Shown piece by piece: positions 29,041 to 36,536 of a stretch of DNA of 36,536 nucleotides. Origin of the DNA: Gemmatimonadales bacterium (lineage in GTDB: Bacteria; Gemmatimonadota; Gemmatimonadetes; Longimicrobiales; Gaopeijiaceae). The stretch is from assembly GCA_007695225.1 (NCBI GenBank), contig REED01000071.1, forward strand, positions 1 through 36,536. The letters are read 5' to 3'. Position 1 is the stretch's first letter, and each line of letters starts with the position of its first letter. Position numbers and translations under genes: made by a program. The notes beneath the pieces are model-generated. The model was not told the DNA's origin and made no database searches. It saw only the letters and a list, made by a program, of their open reading frames with translations.

Positions 29041-29945
29041 CCCTGCATCCCCTCGTCCATTGCCCTGAGGGCCATGGCCGCCTGGAGGGTGTTGGAGAGG
29101 AGGGTGGCGATGGTCATGGGTCCCACCCCTCCCGGAACCGGGGTGATGGCCCCGGCCACGGCACGGACGCCCTCGAAGTCTACATCTCCCACGAGCCGGT
29201 ATCCCTTCTCGGTGGAGGCGTCGTCCACCCGATTCACCCCCACGTCCACCACCACCGCTCCAGGACGAACCATCTCCCCGGTCACCGTGCCCGGCCACCC
29301 CACCGCCACGATGAGGATGTCCGCCAGGCGGGTCACCGCCCCCAGATCCGGGGTCCGGGAATGGGCCACCGTCACAGTGGCGTCCCCGCCTCGCCCCTTC
29401 CGAAGGAGGAGGGAGGCCATGGGCTTCCCGACGATGTTGGAGCGCCCCACCACCACGACGTGACGGCCCGAGGGATCGTGGCCATTCCGAAGGAGGAGCT
29501 CCACGATTCCCGCCGGGGTGCAGGGAGCCAGGACATCCCGGTCCCCGGAGGAGAGTCGCCCCACGTTCACCGGGTGGAAGCCGTCCACGTCCTTTTCGGG
29601 GCGGATGGCCTCCAGGATCCGGGACTCCCTTATGTGACCCGGGAGTGGGAGCTGCACCAGGATCCCGTGGATCTCCGGGTCGGCGTTGAGCCCCTCCACC
29701 AACCCCAGCAGTTCGGCCTCGGGGACATCGGCGGGAAGGTCGATCTGTCGGGAGTGGATCCCCACCTCTCCTGCAGCCCGATTCTTCATCCCCACGTAGG
29801 CCCGGCTGGCAGGATCGTCCCCCACCAGGACCGTGGCCAGTCCCGGGACCCAGCCCTGTGACGACCGAATGGCCTCCACCCGGGCAGCCAGTTCCTTGCG
29901 AAGGGCGCCGGCGGTTTCGGTTCCGGAAAGGATCTCAGCAGACAT
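29037..29945 (-). CDS. folD: Bifunctional methylenetetrahydrofolate dehydrogenase/cyclohydrolase
   Basis: FolD interconverts 5,10-methylene-, methenyl- and 10-formyl-tetrahydrofolate, supplying one-carbon units. The 302-residue product keeps catalytic Y50 and K54 (SRAYVGMKNRAAGEVGI), GILVQLPLPGHI, PEKDVDGFHPVN, PCTPAGI, the NADP-binding GRSNIVGKPMASLLL, and PVPGGVGPMTIA near the C-terminus. The ATG at 29945 has a weak GAGG eight bases upstream. It follows rny by 85 bases and is coupled to xseA. Confidence 0.97.
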   Translation of the reverse strand: MSAEILSGTETAGALRKELAARVEAIRSSQGWVPGLATVLVGDDPASRAYVGMKNRAAGEVGIHSRQIDLPADVPEAELLGLVEGLNADPEIHGILVQLPLPGHIRESRILEAIRPEKDVDGFHPVNVGRLSSGDRDVLAPCTPAGIVELLLRNGHDPSGRHVVVVGRSNIVGKPMASLLLRKGRGGDATVTVAHSRTPDLGAVTRLADILIVAVGWPGTVTGEMVRPGAVVVDVGVNRVDDASTEKGYRLVGDVDFEGVRAVAGAITPVPGGVGPMTIATLLSNTLQAAMALRAMDEGMQG

Positions 29946-30030
29946 GGCACAGCCTCGGGAAAACGGAGTTGGATGGGAAGGGACGTGGAGAAACGTGGAG
30001 GGTCAAGGGCAGTGGCCTGGGATACCCCGG

Positions 30031-31608
30031 CTACCGGGCGAAGTCCACGGCCCGGGTCTCCCGGATCACCACCACCTTGATCTGGCCGGGGTACTGGAGC
30101 TCCTCTTCGAAGCGCCGGGCCACCTTCTCCGAGATCTGGGACATCTCCTCGTCGGACACCTGGTCCGGTTGGACCATCACCCGAACCTCGCGACCGGCCT
30201 GGACGGCGAAGCAACGCTCCACCCCAGGGTATTCCATGGCGAGCTTCTCCAGGCGCTCCAGCCGCTTCACGTAGGTCTCGAACATCTCCCGACGCGCCCC
30301 CGGACGCGATCCCGAGATGGCATCGGCTGCTGTGACCAGGAACGCCTCCACGGTGTGATGGGGCTCCTCGTCATGATGGGCCCGGATGGAATTCAGGACC
30401 ACCGGAGGTTCCCCGTGCTTGGAACAGAGGTCGTACCCCAATTCCACGTGGGACCCCTCGTGATCGTGGGTCATCCCCTTCCCCACGTCGTGGAGGAGGC
30501 CGGCCCGCCGGGCCATCTGGGCGTCCACGCCCATCTCCTCCGCCATCATCCCCGCCAGGCGCGCCACCTCCTTGGAGTGGACGAGCTGATTCTGACCGTA
30601 CGATGTCCGGAACTTGAGCCGGCCCAGCACCTTCACGATCTCGGGGTGGACGTTGTGGATCCCCAGGTCGTAGAGGGCCTCCTCCGCCGCCTCCCGCATT
30701 CCCTCCTCCACCGCGCCCTGGCTCTTCCCAACGATCTCTTCGATGCGGCCCGGGTGGATCCGCCCATCTTCGATGAGCTGTTCCATGGCGATCCGGGCCA
30801 CCTCACGACGGACGGGATCGAATCCTGAAAGAACCACCGCTTCCGGGGTATCGTCGATGATGACGTCGATCCCCGTGGCCTGCTCGAAGGCCCGGATGTT
30901 CCGCCCTTCCCGTCCAATGATCCGCCCCTTCATGTCGTCGGAGGGGAGCTGGACCACCGAGACCGTGGCCTGTGCGGTCTCCTCCGCCGCCATCCGTTGG
31001 ATGGCCAGGGCGATGATCTTCCGGGCTTCCCTGTGTGCGGTCCGCTGGGCTTCATCCCGGATCTCACGGAGCTTCTGGGCCGCCTCGGCCCGGGCCTCGT
31101 CCTCCAGGTCGGAGATGATCTGGCGACGGGCTTCCTCCGCGGTCAGGCCCGCCAGCGACTCCAGTTCTTCCCTGGCTCGGGCCTCCAGCTCCTTCGTCTC
31201 CCGGGAGCGCTTCTCCACCTCCTCTTCCCGCTGACGAAGCTCCCTGGCCCGGGACTCCTGGGCCGTGTCCCGCTCGTTCAGGAGGTCGAACTTCCGGTCC
31301 AGGGAATCGGATCGCTCCGAGAGACGCCGCTCCGATCGCTCCACCTCCTCCCGGCGCCGCGCCTCTTCCTTCTCCCACTCTTCCCTAAGGCGGAAGGCCT
31401 CCTCCCGGCCACGGAGGCCCCCCTCCTTCCGAAGGGAATCGGCCTCCTCCCGGGCTCGCTCCAGGATCCGGGAGGCTTCGTCCCGGGCCTGGACACGGTC
31501 TTCCTCACGGCGAGCCTGCTCCCGTTTTCGGCCCAGGAACGAGCCCAGGGCGAACCCCACAAGGGCGGCAAGCACCACCGCCAGGGCGATGGCCAGGGGG
31601 GAATCCAT
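30031..31608 (-). CDS. rny: Ribonuclease Y
   Basis: RNase Y is a membrane-tethered endoribonuclease that starts mRNA decay. The 525-residue product has a single transmembrane helix (about 4-26), a long Arg/Glu-rich coiled coil (about 30-205), a KH domain (about 215-275, MKGRIIGREGRNIRAFEQAT) and an HD domain with LVHSKEVARLAG and LLHDVGKGMTHDHEGSHV (about 345-440), followed by the conserved C-terminus ending IREtrAVDFAR. GGAGG lies six bases before the ATG at 31608. The gene is preceded by a terminator-like hairpin after zapA. Confidence 0.97.
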   Translation of the reverse strand: MDSPLAIALAVVLAALVGFALGSFLGRKREQARREEDRVQARDEASRILERAREEADSLRKEGGLRGREEAFRLREEWEKEEARRREEVERSERRLSERSDSLDRKFDLLNERDTAQESRARELRQREEEVEKRSRETKELEARAREELESLAGLTAEEARRQIISDLEDEARAEAAQKLREIRDEAQRTAHREARKIIALAIQRMAAEETAQATVSVVQLPSDDMKGRIIGREGRNIRAFEQATGIDVIIDDTPEAVVLSGFDPVRREVARIAMEQLIEDGRIHPGRIEEIVGKSQGAVEEGMREAAEEALYDLGIHNVHPEIVKVLGRLKFRTSYGQNQLVHSKEVARLAGMMAEEMGVDAQMARRAGLLHDVGKGMTHDHEGSHVELGYDLCSKHGEPPVVLNSIRAHHDEEPHHTVEAFLVTAADAISGSRPGARREMFETYVKRLERLEKLAMEYPGVERCFAVQAGREVRVMVQPDQVSDEEMSQISEKVARRFEEELQYPGQIKVVVIRETRAVDFAR

Positions 31609-31736
31609 ATGGTGCCTCCAGAATCGGCCCGCTACAGCGGCCGAGGCGAGTCTTCAGGGTGGCACCCGGAACCGGCAGCCCCTCTATCTCCATTGAGGTC
31701 CGCCGGACTCCAGGTTCCTTCGGTTGAATCGGGTAC

Positions 31737-31761
31737 AATAGAAACCGGGGGAGAGCCCCCG
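31737..31761 (-). terminator. Terminator-like hairpin between zapA and rny
   Basis: The minus strand reads CGGGGG-CTCT-CCCCCG, then GTTTCTATT. This is a compact GC stem with a tetraloop and T-rich tail, about 106 bases after the zapA stop. A weak promoter-like TTGCGG, 18-base spacer and TATTGT overlaps the same bases (31764-31735), so rny may be initiated here. Elsewhere in 31609-31866 there is extended base-pairing potential (GAGAGG/CCTCTC; GGAGC/GCTCC) but no ORF. Confidence 0.5.
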
Positions 31762-31866
31762 CAAGCCAGAGAGGCTCCTGGAGCACTTCCGGAGCGCCGG
31801 CGGCTCCCCTCTCAGCCTCCCCCCCGGACAGCGGAAGACCGGCCGGGCGAAGAACCCGGGACCGGA

Positions 31867-32205
31867 TCAGGACCCGTCGTCGTCCGGCGGCAAGAGGGGA
31901 AGTTCCTGCGGCGCCATCCGTTCCTCGATCCGGCGGGAAAGGTTGGTCGTTCGGGAGGTCACCTCCCGTCGCATACGGTCGAGTTCCTCTCTGGCTGAGA
32001 AGAACTGATCGGTGATGGCCAAGGCGGCGAGGATCACGGCCCGATGGTTCTCCACCAGACCGGAGAAATCGCGGATCTCCCGTATCCTTTCGTCGAGAAA
32101 GGCAGCGCACTTCCGGGTGTACTCGGGGTCAGCGGAGGAGCGGAGCACATGCTCCTCGCCCGCGATCCGGACCGTCACCGTGTGTTTCGTCGTGCCTTCA
32201 CTCAC
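31867..32205 (-). CDS. zapA: Cell division protein ZapA
   Basis: ZapA stabilises FtsZ protofilaments at the division ring. The 112-residue product has the family N-terminal beta-alpha domain (HTVTVRIAGEEHVLRSSADP, EYTRKCAAFLDERIREI), the conserved LAALAITDQFFSAREELDRM and a C-terminal coiled coil. The acidic tail (PPDDDGS) is longer than usual. The start is GTG 32205, in a GTGA overlap with the upstream coiled-coil gene. Confidence 0.9.
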   Translation of the reverse strand: MSEGTTKHTVTVRIAGEEHVLRSSADPEYTRKCAAFLDERIREIRDFSGLVENHRAVILAALAITDQFFSAREELDRMRREVTSRTTNLSRRIEERMAPQELPLLPPDDDGS

Positions 32206-32510
32206 CGCTGATCCTCCAGGAATCGAATGCGGGCCAAGAGGCGCTCCACTCCTTCCCGCCCCTCCTGGATCCGCCCCTTCAGAAGATCGTTTTCCTCCTC
32301 CAGTTCCGCCACTTGGGCCAGGAGGCGAGCCGGATCATCGTCCCCCTTGGTGAACCGTCGCAACAGCGCCTCCAGGTCCCGGACCCGGACCTCATGCCGG
32401 GCGGATCGGCCCCGCAGCCCCTCCACTTCCTCAAGGAGTTCACCTACCGCTCGCTCCAGGCGAGACAACGCCTGGCGATCGGTCGTCTCACCCTCCACGG
32501 ATCCGGACAC
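32202..32510 (-). CDS. Small coiled-coil protein, possibly division-associated
   Basis: About 102 residues, almost entirely helical and heptad-like (ALSRLERAVGELLEEVEGL; LAQVAELEEENDLLKGRIQE; ERLLARIRFLEDQR). It lies between pheT and zapA and is translationally coupled to zapA through a GTGA overlap. This resembles the ZapB-like or DUF-type coiled-coil genes that accompany zapA. The start is uncertain: GTG 32510, GTG 32498 or ATG 32540 are all in frame, and all overlap the end of pheT or nearly do. Function is inferred only from context. Confidence 0.7.
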   Translation of the reverse strand: MSGSVEGETTDRQALSRLERAVGELLEEVEGLRGRSARHEVRVRDLEALLRRFTKGDDDPARLLAQVAELEEENDLLKGRIQEGREGVERLLARIRFLEDQR

Positions 32511-34962
32511 CGAATTCTTCCTCCAGGACGCGGGTTGCACCTCTCACAGCCTTCTCCACCTCCCCATCGGTGAGAGTGCGTTCCTCAGCCCGGAAGTGGA
32601 GTCGCACCGCCAGCGACCGGAATCCCTCGGGAACGCCCTCGCCCCGGTAGAGGTCAAAGACCGTCACCTCCCGGAGGAAGTCCCCCCCCTTAACGCGGAG
32701 CTGCTCCAGGATCCCTCCGGCAGCGTGCTCCTCCGGTACGAGGAGCGCAAGGTCCCGGTCGACACCGGGATGGGTGGGTAGGGGTTCCATCCTGACCGGT
32801 GGGGCGGCGGGCGGCTCTGCCGGGAGCGTGATCTCCACGCCCCAGACGGCCCCGGCCCAGGGCGGAAGATCCAGGCCCTCGCCGGGGACCCGACCGCCGA
32901 CGCCCACCACCACACCCTTCTCATCCAGCACCTGGAAGGAGGAACCGGCTTCCATGACAGGGAGTCCCGATGCTTCGGTGGCGGGCGCGTTCGTCGTCCC
33001 CTGGGAATCAAGCGGGTTCACCGTCCAGCTCGTGCCGGGAATCCGGTGGAGGATGCGTTCCAGGATCCCCTTCACCTCCCACAGGTCCACCGCTTCGTCC
33101 TTCCCCGCCCAGTGGGGAGGGAGCCGGTGGCCATGGAGGACGACGGCCAGCCGCGTCCGTTCCCGGGGAAGCTCGCCCCGGGGACCGGCGGCGAAGACCG
33201 TACCCAACTCGTAGAGGCGGACATCCCGGTTGCCCCGGGCCAGGTTGTAGCGCACCCGTCGAAGCAGAGCCGGAAGGAGCGAACCCCTCAACCATCTCTC
33301 CTCCATGGAGATGGGGTTCATGACCTCAACCTCTCCCTCACCCATGGGGGCGAAGGCCGGGGTCTGGGCCTCCAGGAGGCCCCAGGCGGTCATCTCGGTG
33401 CGGAGGTCATCCTCCAACTGGAAGAGGGGATGGTCTGGAACATTCCCAGGCCGGAACGCTCCCAGGTCGTCGGGAAATCGGTCGTATCCGTGGCGGCGAG
33501 CGATCTCCTCGATGAGGTCCACCTCCCGGGTGACGTCCCAGCTCCGGAAGCCGGGAACCTTCACCGAAAGGGTTTCGCCCCCGTCCTCCTCCTCCACCTG
33601 GAACCCCAGGGGCTCCAGGAGTCCCCGGATGGCCTCCACCGGAAAGGCGATCCCCAGCACCCGCTCCACCCGCCCTGGCCGGAGCCCAACCCGCATGGGG
33701 GCTGAAGGGGCAGGCGCCACGTCCAGGATCGCCTCTCCCACCTCTCCACCGGCGGTGGCCAGGATGATCCGGGCGCACCGCTCCAGCGCCGTCCGGAGTC
33801 CCTGGGGGTCCACGCCCCGCTCGAACCGGTAGGATGCGTCGGTAGAGAGGCCCAGCGCCTTCCGGGTCGCCCGCACCGGGCCCGGGTTGAAGAGAGCACA
33901 CTCCAGGAGGATGTCCCGGGTGGAGGCCCCCACCTCCGACTCCTCGCCCCCCATGACCCCGGCCACGGCGACCGGCTTCCGTGCGTCGCAGATGGCCAGC
34001 ATCTCCGATCCAAGGGTCCGATCCTCTCCGTCCAGCGTCCGGATCCGCTCCGCCTCCTGGGCCCGGCGGACCACCACCGTGGACGCCGCGAGCTGGTCCA
34101 GGTCGAACGCGTGGAGGGGCTGCCCCAGCTCCAGGAGGACGTAGTTGGTGGCATCCACCACGTTGTTGATGGGCCGGGCCCCTGCCGCCCGGAGGCGGCT
34201 CTGGAGCCAGGACGGGGAGGGGCCCACCGTCACCCCCCGTATCACCAGCCCAAGGTACCGGGGGCAGAGGTCCGGGTCCTGGATCCGGAGGGTGACGCCG
34301 CCGACCGAGACTTCCCGGGGGTCAGCCACCACCGGGAGGGTGGCCAGGGCCTCCGCCACGCCCGGGTCCTCGCCGGGGATGGGAGGATCCATCAGCGACG
34401 CACCTCCCCGCGGCGCCAGCTCCCGGGCAATCCCCTGGTGGGAGAGGAGATCCGGTCGGTTCGAGGTCACCTCTACATCCAGGCGCACATCCTGGAGCCC
34501 CAGCGCCTCCACCAGGGGGACCCCTGGCCTGATGGCCTCGGCCTCCAACGCCAGTTCCATGATCCCCTCATGCCCTCGTCCAAGCCCCAGCTCCCGCTCG
34601 GAGCAGAGCATCCCCTCGGAGGCCTCTCCCCGGAGCTTCGCCTTCCGGATCTGCATGCCACCCGGCAGGGTGGCCCCCACGGGAGCCAGGGGATACCAGG
34701 CTCCGGCCCGGACATTGTCTGCTCCGCAGACGACTTGCACCACACCGTGTCCACCGTCCACCTCGCAGACCCGGAGCCGGTCGGCGTTGGGGTGGGAGCG
34801 GACTTCCAGGACCCGCCCCACCACAATGTCCCCCAGCCCCTCGGCCAGGGCCTCGGCCCCCTCCACGGGGAATCCCAGCCCGGCCAGACGCTCCGAGGCC
34901 TCCTCCGGGGTCTGGGTCAACTCGGGGGCCAGGGATCGAATCCAGCGGTAGGAGACTTTCAT
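32488..34962 (-). CDS. pheT: Phenylalanine--tRNA ligase beta subunit
   Basis: This is the beta chain of the alpha2-beta2 synthetase, with editing and tRNA-binding functions. The 824-residue product shows the N-terminal MKVSYRWIRSL, a tRNA-binding OB domain (about 40-150, VRSHPNADRLRVCEVD, VCGADNV, GEASEGMLCSERELGL) and the B3/B4 editing region with NVVDATNYVLLELGQPLHAFD. It continues with a B5 domain, the synthetase-like core (EVDLIEEIARRHGYDRFP) and a C-terminal ferredoxin-fold anticodon-binding domain (about 725-824). The ATG at 34962 overlaps the pheS TGA as ATGA. The 3' end overlaps the next gene. Confidence 0.97.
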   Translation of the reverse strand: MKVSYRWIRSLAPELTQTPEEASERLAGLGFPVEGAEALAEGLGDIVVGRVLEVRSHPNADRLRVCEVDGGHGVVQVVCGADNVRAGAWYPLAPVGATLPGGMQIRKAKLRGEASEGMLCSERELGLGRGHEGIMELALEAEAIRPGVPLVEALGLQDVRLDVEVTSNRPDLLSHQGIARELAPRGGASLMDPPIPGEDPGVAEALATLPVVADPREVSVGGVTLRIQDPDLCPRYLGLVIRGVTVGPSPSWLQSRLRAAGARPINNVVDATNYVLLELGQPLHAFDLDQLAASTVVVRRAQEAERIRTLDGEDRTLGSEMLAICDARKPVAVAGVMGGEESEVGASTRDILLECALFNPGPVRATRKALGLSTDASYRFERGVDPQGLRTALERCARIILATAGGEVGEAILDVAPAPSAPMRVGLRPGRVERVLGIAFPVEAIRGLLEPLGFQVEEEDGGETLSVKVPGFRSWDVTREVDLIEEIARRHGYDRFPDDLGAFRPGNVPDHPLFQLEDDLRTEMTAWGLLEAQTPAFAPMGEGEVEVMNPISMEERWLRGSLLPALLRRVRYNLARGNRDVRLYELGTVFAAGPRGELPRERTRLAVVLHGHRLPPHWAGKDEAVDLWEVKGILERILHRIPGTSWTVNPLDSQGTTNAPATEASGLPVMEAGSSFQVLDEKGVVVGVGGRVPGEGLDLPPWAGAVWGVEITLPAEPPAAPPVRMEPLPTHPGVDRDLALLVPEEHAAGGILEQLRVKGGDFLREVTVFDLYRGEGVPEGFRSLAVRLHFRAEERTLTDGEVEKAVRGATRVLEEEFGVRIRGG

Positions 34963-35987
34963 CGGTGGGCGAACTGTCGAAGGAAGCGCATGTCGTTGTC
35001 GAAGTAGGCCCGGATGTCAGGGATCCCGTATTTGAGCATCCCAATGCGGCCCGGCCCCATCCCGAAGGCGAAGCCTGTGTAGCGCTCCGAGTCGATCCCG
35101 CACTGGTCCAGGACCGCCGGATCCACCATCCCGGCGCCCATGATCTCCAGCCAGTCGGTCTCCTGCTCCCGACCCTCCGCGTCTCGGTAGACCCGCTTCA
35201 CATCCACCTCAGCGGAGGGTTCGGTGAAGGGAAAGAAAGAGGGTCGGAAGCGCACCCGGGTCTCAGGGCCCCAGTAGCGACGAGCGAACTCGGCCAGGGT
35301 GGCCTTCAAGTCCACGAAGGTGATCCCCTCGTCCACCACCAGTCCTTCCAGCTGGGCGAAGGCCGGCGCGTGGGTCGCGTCGTAGGTGTCCCTCCGGTAG
35401 ACCATTCCAGGGGCCAGGACCCGGATGGGAGGACGATGGCTCTGCATGACCCGCACCTGGACCGGGGAGGTGTGGCTCCGGAGGAGGTGCCCCCCCTTCA
35501 GATAGAGGGTGTCCTGTTCATCGGCGGCCGGGTGGTCCAGCGGCGTGTTCAGGGCGACGAAGTTGTGCCACTCCGTCTCGGCCTCGGGCCCTCGGGCCCG
35601 GGTGAACCCCAGACCCCGGAAGATCTCCCAGAGTTCGTCGATGACCAGGGTCACGGGATGGCGTCCCCCCGCCCAGGGTGCGCGCCCGGGGAGCGTCAGG
35701 TCCTCTCCGGGGGACCCCTGGCCGCCCTTTTCGGCCGTCAGGGCGGCGGTCTGGGACTCGAGGGCCTCCTGGAGGCGTCCCTTCACCCGATTCGCCTCCG
35801 CTCCCACCTGGGGCCTCTCTTCGGGCTCCAACTCCCCGACACGTCGAAGGATGGCGGAGATCCGTCCATCCTTGCGACCCAGGTACTGGACCCGGATGGA
35901 CTCCAGGTTGTCCAGGGTGTCCGCGGAGTCCACGGCTTCCAGTGCTTCGGCTTCCAGTGCCGACAGATCGTCGAGCAGAGAACTCAA
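34959..35987 (-). CDS. pheS: Phenylalanine--tRNA ligase alpha subunit
   Basis: This is the catalytic subunit charging tRNA-Phe. A TTG start at 35987 gives 342 residues, the normal family length. An N-terminal coiled coil (LDDLSALEAEALEAV...) precedes the class II core with GGRHPVTLVIDELWEIFRGL, TPLDHPAADEQDTLYL, LLRSHTSPVQVRVM, YRRDTYDATHAPAFAQLEGL, FFPFTEPSAEVDV, DWLEIMGAGMVDP, and FGMGPGRIGMLKYGIPDIR. The start is set by a perfect AGGAGG six bases upstream. The frame stays open to 36179, but those 64 residues are Arg/Pro-rich and unlike PheS. It heads the pheST-zapA run. Confidence 0.96.
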   Translation of the reverse strand: MSSLLDDLSALEAEALEAVDSADTLDNLESIRVQYLGRKDGRISAILRRVGELEPEERPQVGAEANRVKGRLQEALESQTAALTAEKGGQGSPGEDLTLPGRAPWAGGRHPVTLVIDELWEIFRGLGFTRARGPEAETEWHNFVALNTPLDHPAADEQDTLYLKGGHLLRSHTSPVQVRVMQSHRPPIRVLAPGMVYRRDTYDATHAPAFAQLEGLVVDEGITFVDLKATLAEFARRYWGPETRVRFRPSFFPFTEPSAEVDVKRVYRDAEGREQETDWLEIMGAGMVDPAVLDQCGIDSERYTGFAFGMGPGRIGMLKYGIPDIRAYFDNDMRFLRQFAHR

Positions 35988-35993
35988 GAAACG

Positions 35994-35999
35994 CCTCCT
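35994..35999 (-). promoter_or_regulatory. Ribosome-binding site fixing the pheS TTG start
   Basis: The minus strand reads AGGAGG followed by CGTTTC and TTG. It is the only perfect Shine-Dalgarno near the pheS N-terminus and supports TTG 35987 over upstream ATGs. The 35988-36180 leader shows a small hairpin CCGGT-CCC-ACCGG (36096-36108) but no recognisable T-box or phenylalanine leader peptide. Confidence 0.7.
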
Positions 36000-36182
36000 G
36001 GGCGGGTCCCGGGGAAGGGCTGATTTCCAGCGATACCGCGACGCAATGACGCCAAACCTACCATCCCCCGTTCCAAGCGAAAACCCCGAGGCTCTCCGGT
36101 CCCACCGGGTCGTTCGGGTCCTTCCCGGTTCAGGCCGGAGGTCCGCCGTCGCCGGACGTCGGGGAGAGTGGGTCTCCACAAA

Positions 36183-36222
36183 ACACGAAGCGGGGCCCGG
36201 GGGTAACGTCCCCGGGCCCCGC
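36183..36222 (-). terminator. Intrinsic terminator after rplT
   Basis: GCGGGGCCCGGGG (36190-36202) pairs perfectly with CCCCGGGCCCCGC (36210-36222) around a 7-base loop. On the minus strand it is followed by TTCGTGTTTT. It lies about 30 bases after the rplT stop and separates rplT from pheS. Confidence 0.8.
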
Positions 36223-36252
36223 GTGCCCCCGATGGAGGGCCCCGTTGTTCCG

Positions 36253-36536
36253 TCAGGCCGATCCGTTCAGCGCATCCCTGGCCTGAAGGGCCAGCGCCTC
36301 GAAGGCCTGGGGATTGCGTACCGCCAAGTCGGCCAAGGCCTTCCGGTCCAACTCGATCCCGGACTTGTTCAGTCCGTCCATGAACCGGGAGTAAGACAGA
36401 TCATGCTGCCGAGCAGCAGCATTGATCCGGGTGATCCAGAGGGCCCGGAAGTTCCGCTTCTTCTTCTTCCGATCCCGGTAGGCGTGCTCCCACCCCTTCT
36501 CCACCGCATCCTTGGCAGTGCGGTAGAGCTTCTTGC
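36253..36536 (-). CDS. rplT: 50S ribosomal protein L20, 5' end outside window
   Basis: L20 is an early-assembly large-subunit protein. The visible 93 codons include [60 protein letters not shown] and [21 protein letters not shown], matching the L20 C-terminal three quarters. About 25 N-terminal residues are outside the window. It is probably in an infC-rpmI-rplT operon that ends at the terminator before pheS. Confidence 0.96.
   Translation of the reverse strand, partial: KKLYRTAKDAVEKGWEHAYRDRKKKKRNFRALWITRINAAARQHDLSYSRFMDGLNKSGIELDRKALADLAVRNPQAFEALALQARDALNGSA

Noticed and set aside
24383..29463. Plus-strand frames of 830 and 863 codons opposite dxs, ispA, xseB, xseA and folD
   Set aside because: They lie antisense to well-recognised enzymes, have no coherent domains, and reflect third-position G+C bias.
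35988..36179. Extension of PheS by 64 residues and a possible T-box in its leader
   Set aside because: A perfect AGGAGG sits before TTG 35987 and the extension is Arg/Pro-rich. No T-box core sequence or specifier arrangement is visible.

Overview
The window is a G+C-rich (by eye about two thirds) chromosomal segment from a Gram-negative bacterium. It encodes a TonB-dependent receptor, an M56 peptidase fused to TonB domains and at least two predicted outer-membrane barrels, and it uses many GTG/TTG starts. RNase Y, a thioredoxin-2-like protein, an argR-argC pair, the M56-TonB architecture and the gene order pheST-zapA-rny-folD-xseAB-ispA-dxs-nadK-recN fit Gemmatimonadota or a nearby FCB-type lineage. 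That is inference from content and order; there is no 16S gene here.

Left part (1-12.6 kb), mostly minus strand: argC (3' end outside the window), argR and a zinc-ribbon thioredoxin form an apparent operon. Upstream lie a large TonB-dependent receptor, peptide chain release factor 3, a divergent predicted outer-membrane protein on the plus strand, a 360-base non-coding stretch with hairpins and a repeat end, an MFS transporter, a block of short direct repeats, and an orphan BlaR1-like M56 peptidase with two duplicated TonB C-terminal domains. The M56 gene has a near-consensus sigma70 promoter flanked by candidate operator half-sites.

Middle (12.8-21.5 kb): a membrane GGDEF-receiver-HD-GYP protein is divergent from the M56-TonB gene and is followed by a helical-repeat ORF whose frame lacks a proper start. 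Next come an SRPBCC-fold membrane-anchored protein, a short-form rho with a structured leader, a 41-residue membrane micro-ORF, hutH, a tRNA-Gly/tRNA-Cys operon with promoter and terminator, and a predicted outer-membrane protein.

Right part (21.5-36.5 kb), all minus strand: a long housekeeping run read as rplT // pheS-pheT-(coiled-coil gene)-zapA / rny-folD-xseA-xseB-ispA-dxs-nadK / recN. Many junctions are 4-base ATGA or GTGA overlaps. It joins translation (rplT, pheST), cell division (zapA), RNA decay (rny), one-carbon metabolism (folD), DNA repair (xseAB, recN), isoprenoid synthesis (ispA, dxs) and NADP supply (nadK). I found no CRISPR array, prophage, intact insertion sequence or clear defence system. 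The least explained items are the M56-TonB-TonB / c-di-GMP divergent pair, the direct repeats upstream of the MFS gene, the GGCTGTTGAA repeat ends, the startless helical-repeat frame and the structured rho leader.
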